Positions 55,613 through 63,257 of a stretch of 64,000 bases of DNA are shown here, one piece after another. Origin of the DNA: an uncultured Bacteroidales bacterium (GTDB lineage Bacteria; Bacteroidota; Bacteroidia; Bacteroidales; UBA932); NCBI GenBank assembly GCA_944322585.1, contig CALUPB010000004.1, positions 62,001 through 126,000 of the forward strand, in the 5' to 3' direction. Under the pieces are notes generated by a model. That model searched no databases. It saw nothing but the letters and a program-made list of their open reading frames with translations, and was not told the DNA's origin. The position numbers were made by a program, and so were the translations under genes. Each line of letters opens with the position of its first letter. Position 1 is the stretch's first letter.

Positions 55613-55882
55613 CAATCTGTATTGATTTATACCTATTTGCCAAAAAGAGGGACTTAACAAAGGACATATTCTCTGCAAGCAGTCCTTCAGGCAAGACAAT
55701 GCACCGCGTCCCCCGTGCATCCTGCATTCCGGGATCCCTCCGATACTCCTTTGGGGCCAATGCATCATCTATACTTTGTCCAATGGCGCAGATTGAACGG
55801 CTTCCGTTCGATCGGTGGCGGATACATGGCAAAGTCTATGGACAAAAGTTGCAAAATAATTAAACTTCATTAATTTTGCAGA
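55613..55882. other. Non-coding stretch between tRNA-Gln and the toxin gene
   Basis: 270 bases with no supportable gene. It contains only the -7 box at 55871-55878. Leftward open frames here are antisense to tRNA-Gln or have no coding character. An in-frame stop at 55871 shows that the toxin frame does not extend into it. Confidence 0.6.
55871..55878 (+). promoter_or_regulatory. -7 box immediately before the toxin start codon
   Basis: TAATTTTG, with the ATG at 55883 only four bases downstream. Either a leaderless transcript or a chance match in a rearranged 5' end. Confidence 0.35.
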
Positions 55883-56101
55883 ATGAAAAAGTACATACAA
55901 AACGGCCTTTATGAATTGAGGATGGAATACAACGGGAACATTTACCGCGTATTCTTCATATTTGACGAAGACAAAATCGTGGTGCTTTTCAATGGTTTTC
56001 AAAAGAAGACACAGAAAACACCGGCAAAGGAAATAGAAAAGGCATTGAAAATAATGGAGGAATATTATGAATACAAACGACAATCAGATAAACGATTATA
56101 G
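55883..56101 (+). CDS. HigB/RelE-family toxin, N-terminally shortened
   Basis: 72 residues. IQNGLYELRMEYNGNIYRVF and VVLFNGFQKKTQKTPAKEIE are the middle and C-terminal part of the Gp49-like HigB toxins. Full-length members have roughly 40-50 more residues before the position of KKYIQNGLYEL; here an in-frame TAA lies four codons upstream of the ATG, so that part is gone. mRNA-interferase activity is therefore doubtful. It overlaps the antitoxin gene by 35 bases, so its remaining role may be to couple translation of the antitoxin. Confidence 0.8.
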   Translation: MKKYIQNGLYELRMEYNGNIYRVFFIFDEDKIVVLFNGFQKKTQKTPAKEIEKALKIMEEYYEYKRQSDKRL

Positions 56102-56372
56102 TGCCGTTCTTGATGCCAAATACGGGAAAGAAGGTACGAAAGAGCGTCAGAAATTCAACGAGGAAGCATATGCGTTCTACACAAGCCAAATAATCCTTGA
56201 CGCAAGAAAGGAATCCAAAGTGACGCAGCAGGAACTCGCAGAAAGGATGCACGTCAGCAAATCCTATATTTCACGCATAGAAAAAGGTGTCATCAATCCG
56301 AGTGTTGCCACATTCTACCGCATCATGAATGCCCTCGGAATGAGGGTTGAGGTTGTCCGGCCTATAGCATGA
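56067..56372 (+). CDS. HigA-type antitoxin with HTH domain
   Basis: 101 residues. An N-terminal part of about 45 residues (likely toxin-binding) precedes a Cro/CI-type helix-turn-helix, VTQQELAERMHVSKSYISRI (about 52-71), followed by EKGVINPSVATFYRIMNALG. Starts within the toxin gene and ends 11 bases into the convergent retropepsin remnant. Expected to bind the toxin and repress the operon. Confidence 0.87.
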   Translation: MNTNDNQINDYSAVLDAKYGKEGTKERQKFNEEAYAFYTSQIILDARKESKVTQQELAERMHVSKSYISRIEKGVINPSVATFYRIMNALGMRVEVVRPIA

Positions 56373-56766
56373 TGACGAGCCTTGAATTGATGTTGTCGAT
56401 TGTGACAGTCCCGAAACGCTCCAGAACACTCTGCCCGAGAAGCAAAGGCGCACGCTGGTTATGGGCCACAGAAGCCTCGACCGATGAAATTGACACTGTA
56501 CTTGCACCCGTATCAAGAATAAATTTCAGAGGAAGACCATTGATATCGCACGGCACCTCATAGACTCCGCTATACAGTTTGTCCATCCGTATCTCCGACA
56601 CCGTTGTCCGGCTCGTATCTGTTACCGCCACAGGGACATCATATACCGGCATTTCCATACATTCCGTAATGCCTGACACAGCCTTATCAGTATACCCAAG
56701 CTCATTGTAGCAGCCGCTTCTGTAATAATATATGGCAGCGTCGGTACCATATTCCTTTTCATATCC
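56362..56766 (-). pseudogene. Remnant of a TPR + retropepsin-like aspartic protease gene
   Basis: The frame is open from 56766, just after two stops, to 56362. It has no plausible ATG at its 5' end. The first codons read AAIYYYRSGCYNELGYTDKA, a TPR-like unit. Then comes VPCDINGLPLKFILDTGAST with the catalytic DTGA. Immediately after follows VEASVAHNQRAPLLLGQSVL, which in full-length relatives comes roughly 60 residues later, so an internal in-frame deletion is likely. The aspartic protease would need the lost strands; the protein is probably inactive. Only the 105 codons from a GTG at 56679 could be translated today. Confidence 0.65.
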
Positions 56767-56928
56767 TCATTACAAAACTTTTCGTAATACCATCGGTTTT
56801 ACCTGTTAATAACGGCTATCTCACAAAAGTAAACAGGATTACAGGTTATATCGGACACAGGTGAAAGAGATTAAAAAATTGAGAAATAAAGACTGTTCCA
56901 AGCATCTATAACCGTTGAAACATCAAAA

Positions 56929-56997
56929 AGCCGAATCAAGTAATATATTTTAGCCGAATCAGGGAAAATTTTTTAGCCAAATCAGGGAATTTGAAAT
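56929..56997 (+). repeat. Three tandem 23-bp repeats upstream of the HD gene
   Basis: The core AGCCGAATCA starts at 56929 and 56952, and AGCCAAATCA at 56975, giving an exact 23-bp period. Copies two and three share AGCCxAATCAGGGAA. The last copy ends 8 bases before the -7 box at 57005-57012, a position suited to a regulator binding on successive helical turns. Confidence 0.75.
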
Positions 56998-57004
56998 ATT
57001 GAGC

Positions 57005-57012
57005 TACCTTTG
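57005..57012 (+). promoter_or_regulatory. Bacteroidetes -7 box for the HD gene
   Basis: TACCTTTG fits TAnnTTTG, eight bases before the ATG at 57021. Confidence 0.55.
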
Positions 57013-57020
57013 CAAGAGAT

Positions 57021-57695
57021 ATGGAAAGGATAAAAGAAATCAGACAAGAGATTGAAGACTACATTTATGATGTGATAGTGCCGCTGTATGCGGCATTCGA
57101 CCCGGCACACAGGGAAGACCACGCAACGGACGTGATTGACAATTCAATGCAACTGTACAGGAAGGCTCCGGAAGGGATCAGAACCGGCATTGACCCGGAA
57201 ATTCTCGCAACGGCAGCCGCCTGCCACGACCTCGGACGGAAATACGGAAAGAAGGACCATCACATCAATTCTGGGATAATCATCCGCAATGACAGCACTC
57301 TAGGGAAATGGTTCGACCCTGCACAGATTGAACTCATCGCGCAGGCCGCCGAAGACCACAGGGCATCGAGGAAGGCAGAGCCGCGGAGCATATACGGAAA
57401 GATTGTGGCCGAAGCCGACAGGCTGATCGACACCGATACCGTCATACGCCGGACCATACTCTACGGAATGTCGCAGTATCCGGAACTGGCGCCGACAGAG
57501 CAGATTGACCGTACCCTGAAACATCTCTACGAAAAATACGGCGACGGCGGCTATCTCCGGCTATGGATTCCTTGGAGCGACAATGCATTGAGACTTCTTG
57601 AACTCCGTTCCCTCCTTGCCGACCACAATGCCGCAAGGGAGGAAGTTGTGCGGATTTTCCGGGACATAACAAAAAACGGCATATCCGGTGACTGA
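57021..57695 (+). CDS. HD-domain phosphohydrolase
   Basis: 224 residues. HREDHATDVIDNS (about 30-42) has the first metal histidine, AACHDLGRKYG (67-77) the HD pair H69/D70, and AAEDHRASRKAEP the distal histidine region. Overall it looks like a small uncharacterised HD hydrolase acting on a nucleotide. It stands alone behind the 23-bp repeats and converges on creD. Substrate unknown. Confidence 0.82.
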   Translation: MERIKEIRQEIEDYIYDVIVPLYAAFDPAHREDHATDVIDNSMQLYRKAPEGIRTGIDPEILATAAACHDLGRKYGKKDHHINSGIIIRNDSTLGKWFDPAQIELIAQAAEDHRASRKAEPRSIYGKIVAEADRLIDTDTVIRRTILYGMSQYPELAPTEQIDRTLKHLYEKYGDGGYLRLWIPWSDNALRLLELRSLLADHNAAREEVVRIFRDITKNGISGD

Positions 57696-57786
57696 CCGTA
57701 TGCCGTTCTGTAATGACACGCCGGAAATTATCAAAGAAAACTGACCAGGACTCTCCTGTGAGGCGGAAATTCCGGATCCCGTCCTG

Positions 57787-59034
57787 CTATTTATCGTTCC
57801 CTTCCGGAAGCCCGGGCTTGTTGAGATTCCTTGTGAAATACATTATCACGCAGAGTATCAGGAAGAGGGCGAGGGAGCCGACCAAAAGGCTGCCGGTCTC
57901 GAGGTTGAGCAGCAGATATATGAACGCGTATATGACTGCCACCGCAAGAGTGAACATCCAGGCGATCCGGGATCTGAGTATGGCGACGAAATATGCTCCG
58001 AGAGATCCTACGGTCAGTACCGAAGCCAGAACATACGCCAACGCGAACGCCATGTATTCCGAGAAGGACAGCAGCAGGAGATAGAACAGGCACAGAGAGA
58101 AGCCGGTCACAATATACTGGACGATATTGACCGATTTCCCTGAAACGGCCTCCACCAGGAAAATGCCGGTAAACACGAGACAGATGATAAGGAAGAAATA
58201 CTTGATGGCCCGGGAAGTCTGCTGGTACTGGGAGACCGGTACCACGAAATCCACCCCGAATATGGAATCGAAACGTTCCGAATCGCTCAGATTCATCTGG
58301 TCGATTTTCCATTCGGCCGTAAACCCTTTGTCAGTCACAGTCCTGTCATCCGGCAGATATGCTCCGCTGAATCCCGGAGAAGGATAATCCGACTCAAGGT
58401 GCACGGCGAACCTGCCCATATTCGGGACGAACCGGAGGCTTTCCATACCCTTGAACTTCAGGCTGAACATATAGTTGAGCGGAACGCCTTCCGCAATCTT
58501 CCATGCCGGGATATCCGCCATGAGTCCGTCTTCAGCCGGTGTGAAGGGGTATTCCTTTCCGTCGATTGTCAGGACAGGTCTCTCCTCGATTCCCTTCAGT
58601 CCTGCCAGCCGCAGATATACACGGCATTTTCCTGTCCTGCGGACAAGCGAGACGGCCATGTCATCCGGCACGAACGAACCTGCCAGGGTCAGTTCAGAGC
58701 GGTACACCGGAATTTCATAGATTGATCTTTTGCGCATCTCCACGGCCACATTGCCGGCAACCGCCACACTGTACGAATCAAGAGTATAATAATCTGGCCC
58801 TGCATAGTCCTGTGACTTTTTCTCCGGATTTGGCATCCTGATTTCCGGTGCATACACGATCTGGCTGCATCCCCATGATCGCTCAATCTCCTTTTTCACC
58901 TTGTCCGACATGTTCTCCCTCTCTTCCACGACACCGTTTACCATCATGACGGGTATCAGCATACATACGGCAGTCACTACGACCACCACCCCTTTCAGGA
59001 AAAGTTTCCTTGAATTCGAATTTTTCGTTTCCAT
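57787..59034 (-). CDS. creD: CreD-family inner-membrane protein
   Basis: 415 residues. A first helix at about 12-30 and a long periplasmic region (about 35-290) are followed by five to six packed helices up to about 395. VQYIVTGFSLCLFYLLLLSF and SEYMAFALAYVLAS are the signature of CreD, a membrane protein linked to envelope stress and beta-lactam response in Proteobacteria. No CreBC pair is nearby; the LytTR regulator gene is divergent and about 250 bases away. Confidence 0.9.
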   Translation of the reverse strand: METKNSNSRKLFLKGVVVVVTAVCMLIPVMMVNGVVEERENMSDKVKKEIERSWGCSQIVYAPEIRMPNPEKKSQDYAGPDYYTLDSYSVAVAGNVAVEMRKRSIYEIPVYRSELTLAGSFVPDDMAVSLVRRTGKCRVYLRLAGLKGIEERPVLTIDGKEYPFTPAEDGLMADIPAWKIAEGVPLNYMFSLKFKGMESLRFVPNMGRFAVHLESDYPSPGFSGAYLPDDRTVTDKGFTAEWKIDQMNLSDSERFDSIFGVDFVVPVSQYQQTSRAIKYFFLIICLVFTGIFLVEAVSGKSVNIVQYIVTGFSLCLFYLLLLSFSEYMAFALAYVLASVLTVGSLGAYFVAILRSRIAWMFTLAVAVIYAFIYLLLNLETGSLLVGSLALFLILCVIMYFTRNLNKPGLPEGNDK

Positions 59035-59210
59035 ATCAATAGATTTTACGGTTTCCTATGATCCGGTACCGGACTACCATCATCCACCGGTTTTCACCGA
59101 TGCAAATATGCAATCTATTTCACTGGAACACATAATATTGAAAGCTCCGTTTTACGAAATGCCCGCCCCCCGTTACGGAATGTCCCCGTATGCTGACGAA
59201 ATTTTCCAGG

Positions 59211-59218
59211 TACGTTTG
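59211..59218 (+). promoter_or_regulatory. Bacteroidetes -7 box for the LytTR gene
   Basis: TACGTTTG fits TAnnTTTG, 66 bases ahead of the chosen start. Confidence 0.5.
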
Positions 59219-59284
59219 CGCCGCGGCCGGCTTTTGCGTATCTTTACCCCCGGAATGACAAACGGAATGCAAGACCGACTGACA

Positions 59285-59662
59285 ATGAAAGAACTCATAT
59301 TGCCCAACAGCGGCACGGAACTGCTGAAAGTCCGCCCGTCCGACATCGTATACGTCGAGGCGGAGGGGAACTATTGCTGTATGTACCTCACCGGAGGATT
59401 CAAGCAGCAGCTGTGGTTCAACCGGCAGAAATTCATTGCTATCATAAACGAGCAGATGAAAGCCGAGAGACCGACATTCGTGGTAGTGGGACGCAGTTTC
59501 ATCATCAACATTGCATACATCTACCTCATCAATCCGGTCCAGGGCGACCTGATACTTTTCGATGCGGCAAACCCGTCCCGGATAAAGCTGCACGCGTCAC
59601 AGGAGGCCCTGAACAGGCTGAAAAAGGAAATCGGCGCGATGTCGGGAGTTACGGTACAATGA
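59285..59662 (+). CDS. LytTR-domain transcriptional regulator without receiver domain
   Basis: 125 residues from ATG 59285; ATGs at 59255 and 59267 are alternatives, and the much longer upstream frame runs through the creD promoter region. ELLKVRPSDIVYVEAEGNYC is the first half of the LytTR domain and FVVVGRSFIINIAYIYLINP the second. No phosphoacceptor domain is attached, a common state in Bacteroidetes. The next gene, on the same strand, encodes a membrane-anchored protein that may be its target or partner. Confidence 0.85.
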   Translation: MKELILPNSGTELLKVRPSDIVYVEAEGNYCCMYLTGGFKQQLWFNRQKFIAIINEQMKAERPTFVVVGRSFIINIAYIYLINPVQGDLILFDAANPSRIKLHASQEALNRLKKEIGAMSGVTVQ

Positions 59663-59815
59663 CGGTCGTCCTTTCGGTATCGGGCAGCCAGGCAAGACTG
59701 ACAAGAGGCATAAACTGAAATACGGCAGAATATCGAAGCTGCATGACGGACAGAAGACGGGACGGTAGAGGACAGCGATGCCACAGGATACATAGACAAA
59801 TCAAAACAGCCGGAC

Positions 59816-60913
59816 ATGAAAAAAACAGACACATACGACGATGAAGTGACCATAATCGGAGGTTCCGAATGGCAACCCGACACAGACACTGACCGTTCGG
59901 GAGACTATGCTGAAGGCCTCGGAAATGGAAGCTATGACACCGGGAAAGACGTCCAGGGAAGCAGAACACCGGGCAATGAGGAGCGGAACGGAAAAACCAG
60001 GGATGATGAGGAATATACCGCTGATGGCGGGGAACAAACGGTAAAATGGAAACTCGCGGCCATCATCTCCGCATCCGCCTGCGTCCTGCTTGCAGCATTC
60101 CTTGTCGGCAAACATCTGTATTTCAAGTCCCAGTTCCCGAAATCCCGGCCGGACAAAGAAATCATAGAAGCCCTTGCCGTCCACACCGATAACCGGGGAG
60201 CCGCCATAGATATCCCCGAAGATACAGTCCGGGAACTTTCCGGGAATACGGTACCGGACCGGACCGGCAATCAGGGTATACAGCAGGCAGGAAAGCCGGG
60301 TGTAGAATTCTCACAGACCATATCAATGGGAGTTGTCCTCAGGAAATATGCCCTGAACGGGCTGAAAGCGCATTTCGCCGACACTGTGCCGGACTGTTCG
60401 GATTCTTCGGTATTCCTTGTCACCCGCAGTGCCGACTACAGGATAAAGAATGACAGAAGGGCCATTATAGGCGACTTCATCCAGAACGGGGAAATTCTTT
60501 CAAAGAGCAACTGGAGAGCCGGATTTATGGCTGTCGCAGACGGGAATGCGCAGATAGGAATATCCAGAAGCAGCAAAGTCAGGAGATACGTACTGGAGCA
60601 GGATGGTTCTTTCTTCAGACAACTTGCCATAGTCTCTGCAGGGACAAGGTGCGACAGGCAGTTCATACTGAAAGGAAAGGTCACACGCTGCGCTTATGCA
60701 AGGGATGAGAACGGAATGCTGTACTTCATAGAGACAGCCAATCCGGAAACACTATACGGGTTCGCCGACGCCCTTATCGAAGACGGGTTCATAGATGCCG
60801 TCTATGTCACTGGAGGAGCACAGCCGGACCTGTTCTACAGGGAAGCGGACGGCACTGCCCATGGCCGCTACACCGACGACAAACCGCACAAACTCGTCGT
60901 CTGGACAAGATAA
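59816..60913 (+). CDS. Membrane-anchored phosphodiester-glycosidase-like protein
   Basis: 365 residues. The cytoplasmic N-terminus (about 1-75) is acidic and low-complexity, rich in D, G and E. One helix lies at about 79-99 (KLAAIISASACVLLAAFLVG). The extracytoplasmic part has AIIGDFIQNGEIL, NWRAGFMAVADGNAQIGIS, SFFRQLAIVS and GFADALIEDGFIDAVYVTGG, a pattern like the NAGPA/DUF2233 phosphodiester glycosidases. The normal LDGGGS end is here VTGGAQ, so activity is uncertain. Placed behind the LytTR gene, it could also act as a membrane sensor. Confidence 0.6.
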   Translation: MKKTDTYDDEVTIIGGSEWQPDTDTDRSGDYAEGLGNGSYDTGKDVQGSRTPGNEERNGKTRDDEEYTADGGEQTVKWKLAAIISASACVLLAAFLVGKHLYFKSQFPKSRPDKEIIEALAVHTDNRGAAIDIPEDTVRELSGNTVPDRTGNQGIQQAGKPGVEFSQTISMGVVLRKYALNGLKAHFADTVPDCSDSSVFLVTRSADYRIKNDRRAIIGDFIQNGEILSKSNWRAGFMAVADGNAQIGISRSSKVRRYVLEQDGSFFRQLAIVSAGTRCDRQFILKGKVTRCAYARDENGMLYFIETANPETLYGFADALIEDGFIDAVYVTGGAQPDLFYREADGTAHGRYTDDKPHKLVVWTR

Positions 60914-60991
60914 ACCACGCGCAAATGTGACCGTACAAATTGCATCCGGCCTCCTGACAGGCGATGAGGGCGCTTCCGGGACATAAGCCTC

Positions 60992-62017
60992 CTACTGTCT
61001 GTCCACCGGGAAAACGATACCCGTCTGATGCCGGATTTCATCAATGATTTCCATGACTGACAGAGAATTCCGATGGCTGTTGATAAAGGATTCCCTTCTT
61101 CCCGAAAGGATCAGGTCGATGAATTCCGCTACCTCGTAATAATATTCATCCCTGCCGGCCGGTCTGGAGAGAGTCTCTATGGTTGTCTGTTCTCCCCTTC
61201 CGCCGGTGACATTCCGTCTGCGCGGAATGAACGAGACATTTCCAATAAGGTTGATACGGTCAATCACGATTGTACCGTCTTCTCCCTGTATCTCGGACGG
61301 AAGATACGAATCCGCAATCTTCGAATAAAGGACAGCCGCCTCCATACCGTCGCCATACCTGAACAGTGCGCTTCCCTGCCCGTCGGTTCCGGAGGAAAGC
61401 AGGGTGCCTGATGCCGAAATCCGGTCCGGCATCCCGAAAAGGACTACCATAGGGTAAATGGTATAGACTCCGATGTCCATTATGGCACCGTTGGAATATT
61501 CAAGCCTGAATGCATTCACCGCCTCGCCCGCCTTGAAGCGGTCGTATCTGGAGGAATACTGGCAATAGGAAGAAAAATACCTGCGCACCTTTCCTGCCTT
61601 TCCGATATTGTCCATTACGGACTTGAAATTCGGCGTAAGGGTCGGCTTCATCGCCTCCATTAAAGTGACATTGTACCTTTCGGATGCAGCCAGCATTTCC
61701 CTCGCCTCTGCGGCAGTCGAGGCCAACGGCTTCTCGCAGAGCACGTGTTTGCCGCAGCTCATGCACAGTATGCTCTGACTCGCGTGCAGGAAGTTGGGAG
61801 TAGCAATATACACGGCATCTATGAAAGGACTGGCCGCCATTTCTTCAAGGGAAGTGAACCGGTGCGGGATATCATGCTTACGGGCGAACTCTTCAGCCCT
61901 CTCCTCCGACCGTGAGCATACGGCCACAAGTTCGAACCGGCTGTCCTGCAAGGCTCCGGCTATCACCCAATCAGTTATGAAATTGGTCCCTACGACCCCG
62001 AAACGTATCCTGTCCAT
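60992..62017 (-). CDS. Gfo/Idh/MocA-family oxidoreductase
   Basis: 341 residues. The N-terminal Rossmann fold starts RFGVVGTNFITDWVIAGAL (4-22). AVYIATPNFLHASQ and KHVLCEKPLAS give the NAD(P) contact and the catalytic lysine of the EKP motif. The C-terminal alpha/beta domain includes NGAIMDIGVYTIYPMV. Such enzymes reduce or oxidise sugars or trans-dihydrodiols; substrate not assigned. -7 box at 62064-62071. Confidence 0.9.
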   Translation of the reverse strand: MDRIRFGVVGTNFITDWVIAGALQDSRFELVAVCSRSEERAEEFARKHDIPHRFTSLEEMAASPFIDAVYIATPNFLHASQSILCMSCGKHVLCEKPLASTAAEAREMLAASERYNVTLMEAMKPTLTPNFKSVMDNIGKAGKVRRYFSSYCQYSSRYDRFKAGEAVNAFRLEYSNGAIMDIGVYTIYPMVVLFGMPDRISASGTLLSSGTDGQGSALFRYGDGMEAAVLYSKIADSYLPSEIQGEDGTIVIDRINLIGNVSFIPRRRNVTGGRGEQTTIETLSRPAGRDEYYYEVAEFIDLILSGRRESFINSHRNSLSVMEIIDEIRHQTGIVFPVDRQ

Positions 62018-62063
62018 TCCTGCATACTGTTTTCGACCAAATCCAGGTCAATCTTCCTGTGCG

Positions 62064-62071
62064 CAAATATA
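62064..62071 (-). promoter_or_regulatory. Bacteroidetes -7 box for the Gfo/Idh gene
   Basis: CAAATATA on the plus strand is TATATTTG on the minus strand, 46 bases ahead of the ATG at 62017 and 17 bases from the hepT stop. Confidence 0.55.
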
Positions 62072-62088
62072 ATCTTGTATCAGAGCAT

Positions 62089-62493
62089 CTACAGACTGCC
62101 GAAAAAAATATCATGTCTTCCGGCTTCCACATCATTGATAATGGTCTCAATAACCGGGAGCAATTCAGGTATATTCACTTTTGCTGTGTTGAAGACTTTT
62201 TCAGGATCAGTCGCAGAATACTCATGGGATATTATGTTCCTCATCCCGATAATGGCCCTCCATGGTATTTGAGGATAGTAAACTGAAAAGAAAACTTTAT
62301 CTGTCAAATCGTCTATTTTCTTGACTGTCTCTCCAATAGTCTGGAGACACATACAGGTAGAATTATAAAGCACCATTCCAGTTGTCGTAACAAGCAGTTC
62401 ATCCACATCTTTGACTTCTGAGGTGGTCTCTATTATAAACTCTGTCTGATGCATGATGAAACCAAGCATCTCCAACAACACATCTTCAGACAT
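62089..62493 (-). CDS. hepT: HepT-type HEPN toxin
   Basis: 134 residues from ATG 62493, which lies eight bases inside the mntA end. The catalytic HEPN motif RNIISHEY (85-92) is the canonical RX4HXY of HepT RNases. In Shewanella this tyrosine is AMPylated by MntA to neutralise the toxin. A longer frame to 62547 would overlap mntA by 62 bases and is less likely. AT-rich relative to the core genome. Forms a type VII toxin-antitoxin pair with mntA. Confidence 0.88.
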   Translation of the reverse strand: MSEDVLLEMLGFIMHQTEFIIETTSEVKDVDELLVTTTGMVLYNSTCMCLQTIGETVKKIDDLTDKVFFSVYYPQIPWRAIIGMRNIISHEYSATDPEKVFNTAKVNIPELLPVIETIINDVEAGRHDIFFGSL

Positions 62494-62776
62494 ATACTGC
62501 ATCTCTTTCCATGTTTTTCTTGAAGACTGGCCTGAATATGGCACCAAGCGAGACCAAATCGACTTTGCTCTTGAAAATGCTCTCCAATTCCTCCTGAATA
62601 CCTGCCATATTGAAGAAATCAGGATGCCTCAACTTAATGCAAACATCAATGTCACTGCCGGGCAACTGTTCCCCTCTGGCACAACTCCCGAACAGTCCAA
62701 GAGCCTCAATGCCATAGACATCAGCCTTTTCAGCCTTGTACTCCCTCAGTTTCTCCAATATTTCCTCCGTTTGCAT
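62486..62776 (-). CDS. mntA: MntA-type nucleotidyltransferase antitoxin
   Basis: 96 residues. Minimal nucleotidyltransferase with LFGSCARGEQLPGSDIDV; G30-S31 and D42/D44 give the GSx10DxD active site. In the type VII model it adds AMP units to HepT Y92. Order here is antitoxin then toxin, overlapping by eight bases. The 91-bp repeat copy R1 (62856-62946) begins 80 bases upstream. Confidence 0.88.
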   Translation of the reverse strand: MQTEEILEKLREYKAEKADVYGIEALGLFGSCARGEQLPGSDIDVCIKLRHPDFFNMAGIQEELESIFKSKVDLVSLGAIFRPVFKKNMERDAVYV

Positions 62777-62855
62777 ACCTCAAAGCATTTATGTCGCTAA
62801 TATAACTATTTTTACTCAAACTCCCTATCTCCTGCTGTGCTTCAAAAAGAAAAAG

Positions 62856-62946
62856 ATGTATTCACTTCACCTTGAATAAATTCTTAAAAGTGAATACATC
62901 TGGTTTATACAATTTTGTTCAGCATGAGAGAAAATATCCTAACATA
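62856..62946 (+). repeat. Imperfect direct repeat R1 with internal inverted repeat
   Basis: 91 bp lying between the two HEPN/MNT modules, 80 bp upstream of mntA. It shares with R2 (63700-63796) the segments TTGAATAAATTC, AAAAGTGAATA, TTCAGCA and AAAATATCCTAACATA in the same order. GTATTCACTT at 62858-62867 and AAGTGAATAC at 62888-62897 form a perfect 10-bp inverted repeat. Confidence 0.8.
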
Positions 62947-62960
62947 ATGGATAAATAAAG

Positions 62961-63257
62961 TTACACCAATATCCCCGTCTTCAAAATATCAGCATAAAGG
63001 GGGCTATCATCATCCTCTGTCAGCAAGACAGGCTCTATGAGATTGCTTATTTTGCGCTTCAATTTCCACAAGAGTGGGGTGTCTTCAAAATAGTTGTCAC
63101 TAAGTTTATCTACCACCACAGCTATGTCAATGTCACTTTCTTCCGTATAGTTGCCTTTGCTGTATGACCCATAGAGGTAAAGAGCCTTGACAGGCATCTT
63201 CTCCAGAAGCACTTTCTTGTATTCCTGTGCCAGTTTTATAGCCTGTTCTTTATCCAT
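62961..63257 (-). CDS. MNT-domain nucleotidyltransferase of the second HEPN/MNT module
   Basis: 98 residues. LYGSYSKGNYTEESDIDIAV has G30-S31 and D42/D44, the same positions as in mntA although the rest is diverged. The C-terminal half (LKRKISNLIEPVLLTEDDD) is typical of stand-alone MNT proteins. It overlaps the HEPN gene by 22 bases and ends 15 bases before R1. Probably the antitoxin. Confidence 0.85.
   Translation of the reverse strand: MDKEQAIKLAQEYKKVLLEKMPVKALYLYGSYSKGNYTEESDIDIAVVVDKLSDNYFEDTPLLWKLKRKISNLIEPVLLTEDDDSPLYADILKTGILV

Larger units (their letters stand above)
56767..57020. other. Gene-free stretch upstream of the HD gene
   Basis: 254 bases, AT-rich, between the retropepsin remnant and the HD hydrolase. 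It contains three exact-period repeats (56929-56997) and a -7 box. No open frame of note. Confidence 0.6.

Noticed and set aside
55386-55832. Leftward frame containing RFELGQTEPKSVVLPLHH
   Set aside because: This is the familiar spurious translation of the antisense strand of tRNA-Gln.
56929-56997. The 23-bp repeats as a CRISPR remnant
   Set aside because: Repeat core is only 10-15 bp with 8-13 bp of AT-rich filler that is itself similar, with no cas genes nearby.
58901-59284. 128-codon N-terminal extension of the LytTR frame
   Set aside because: It overlaps the 5' end of creD and the -7 box at 59211-59218, and has no domain character. The conserved LytTR start is near 59285.
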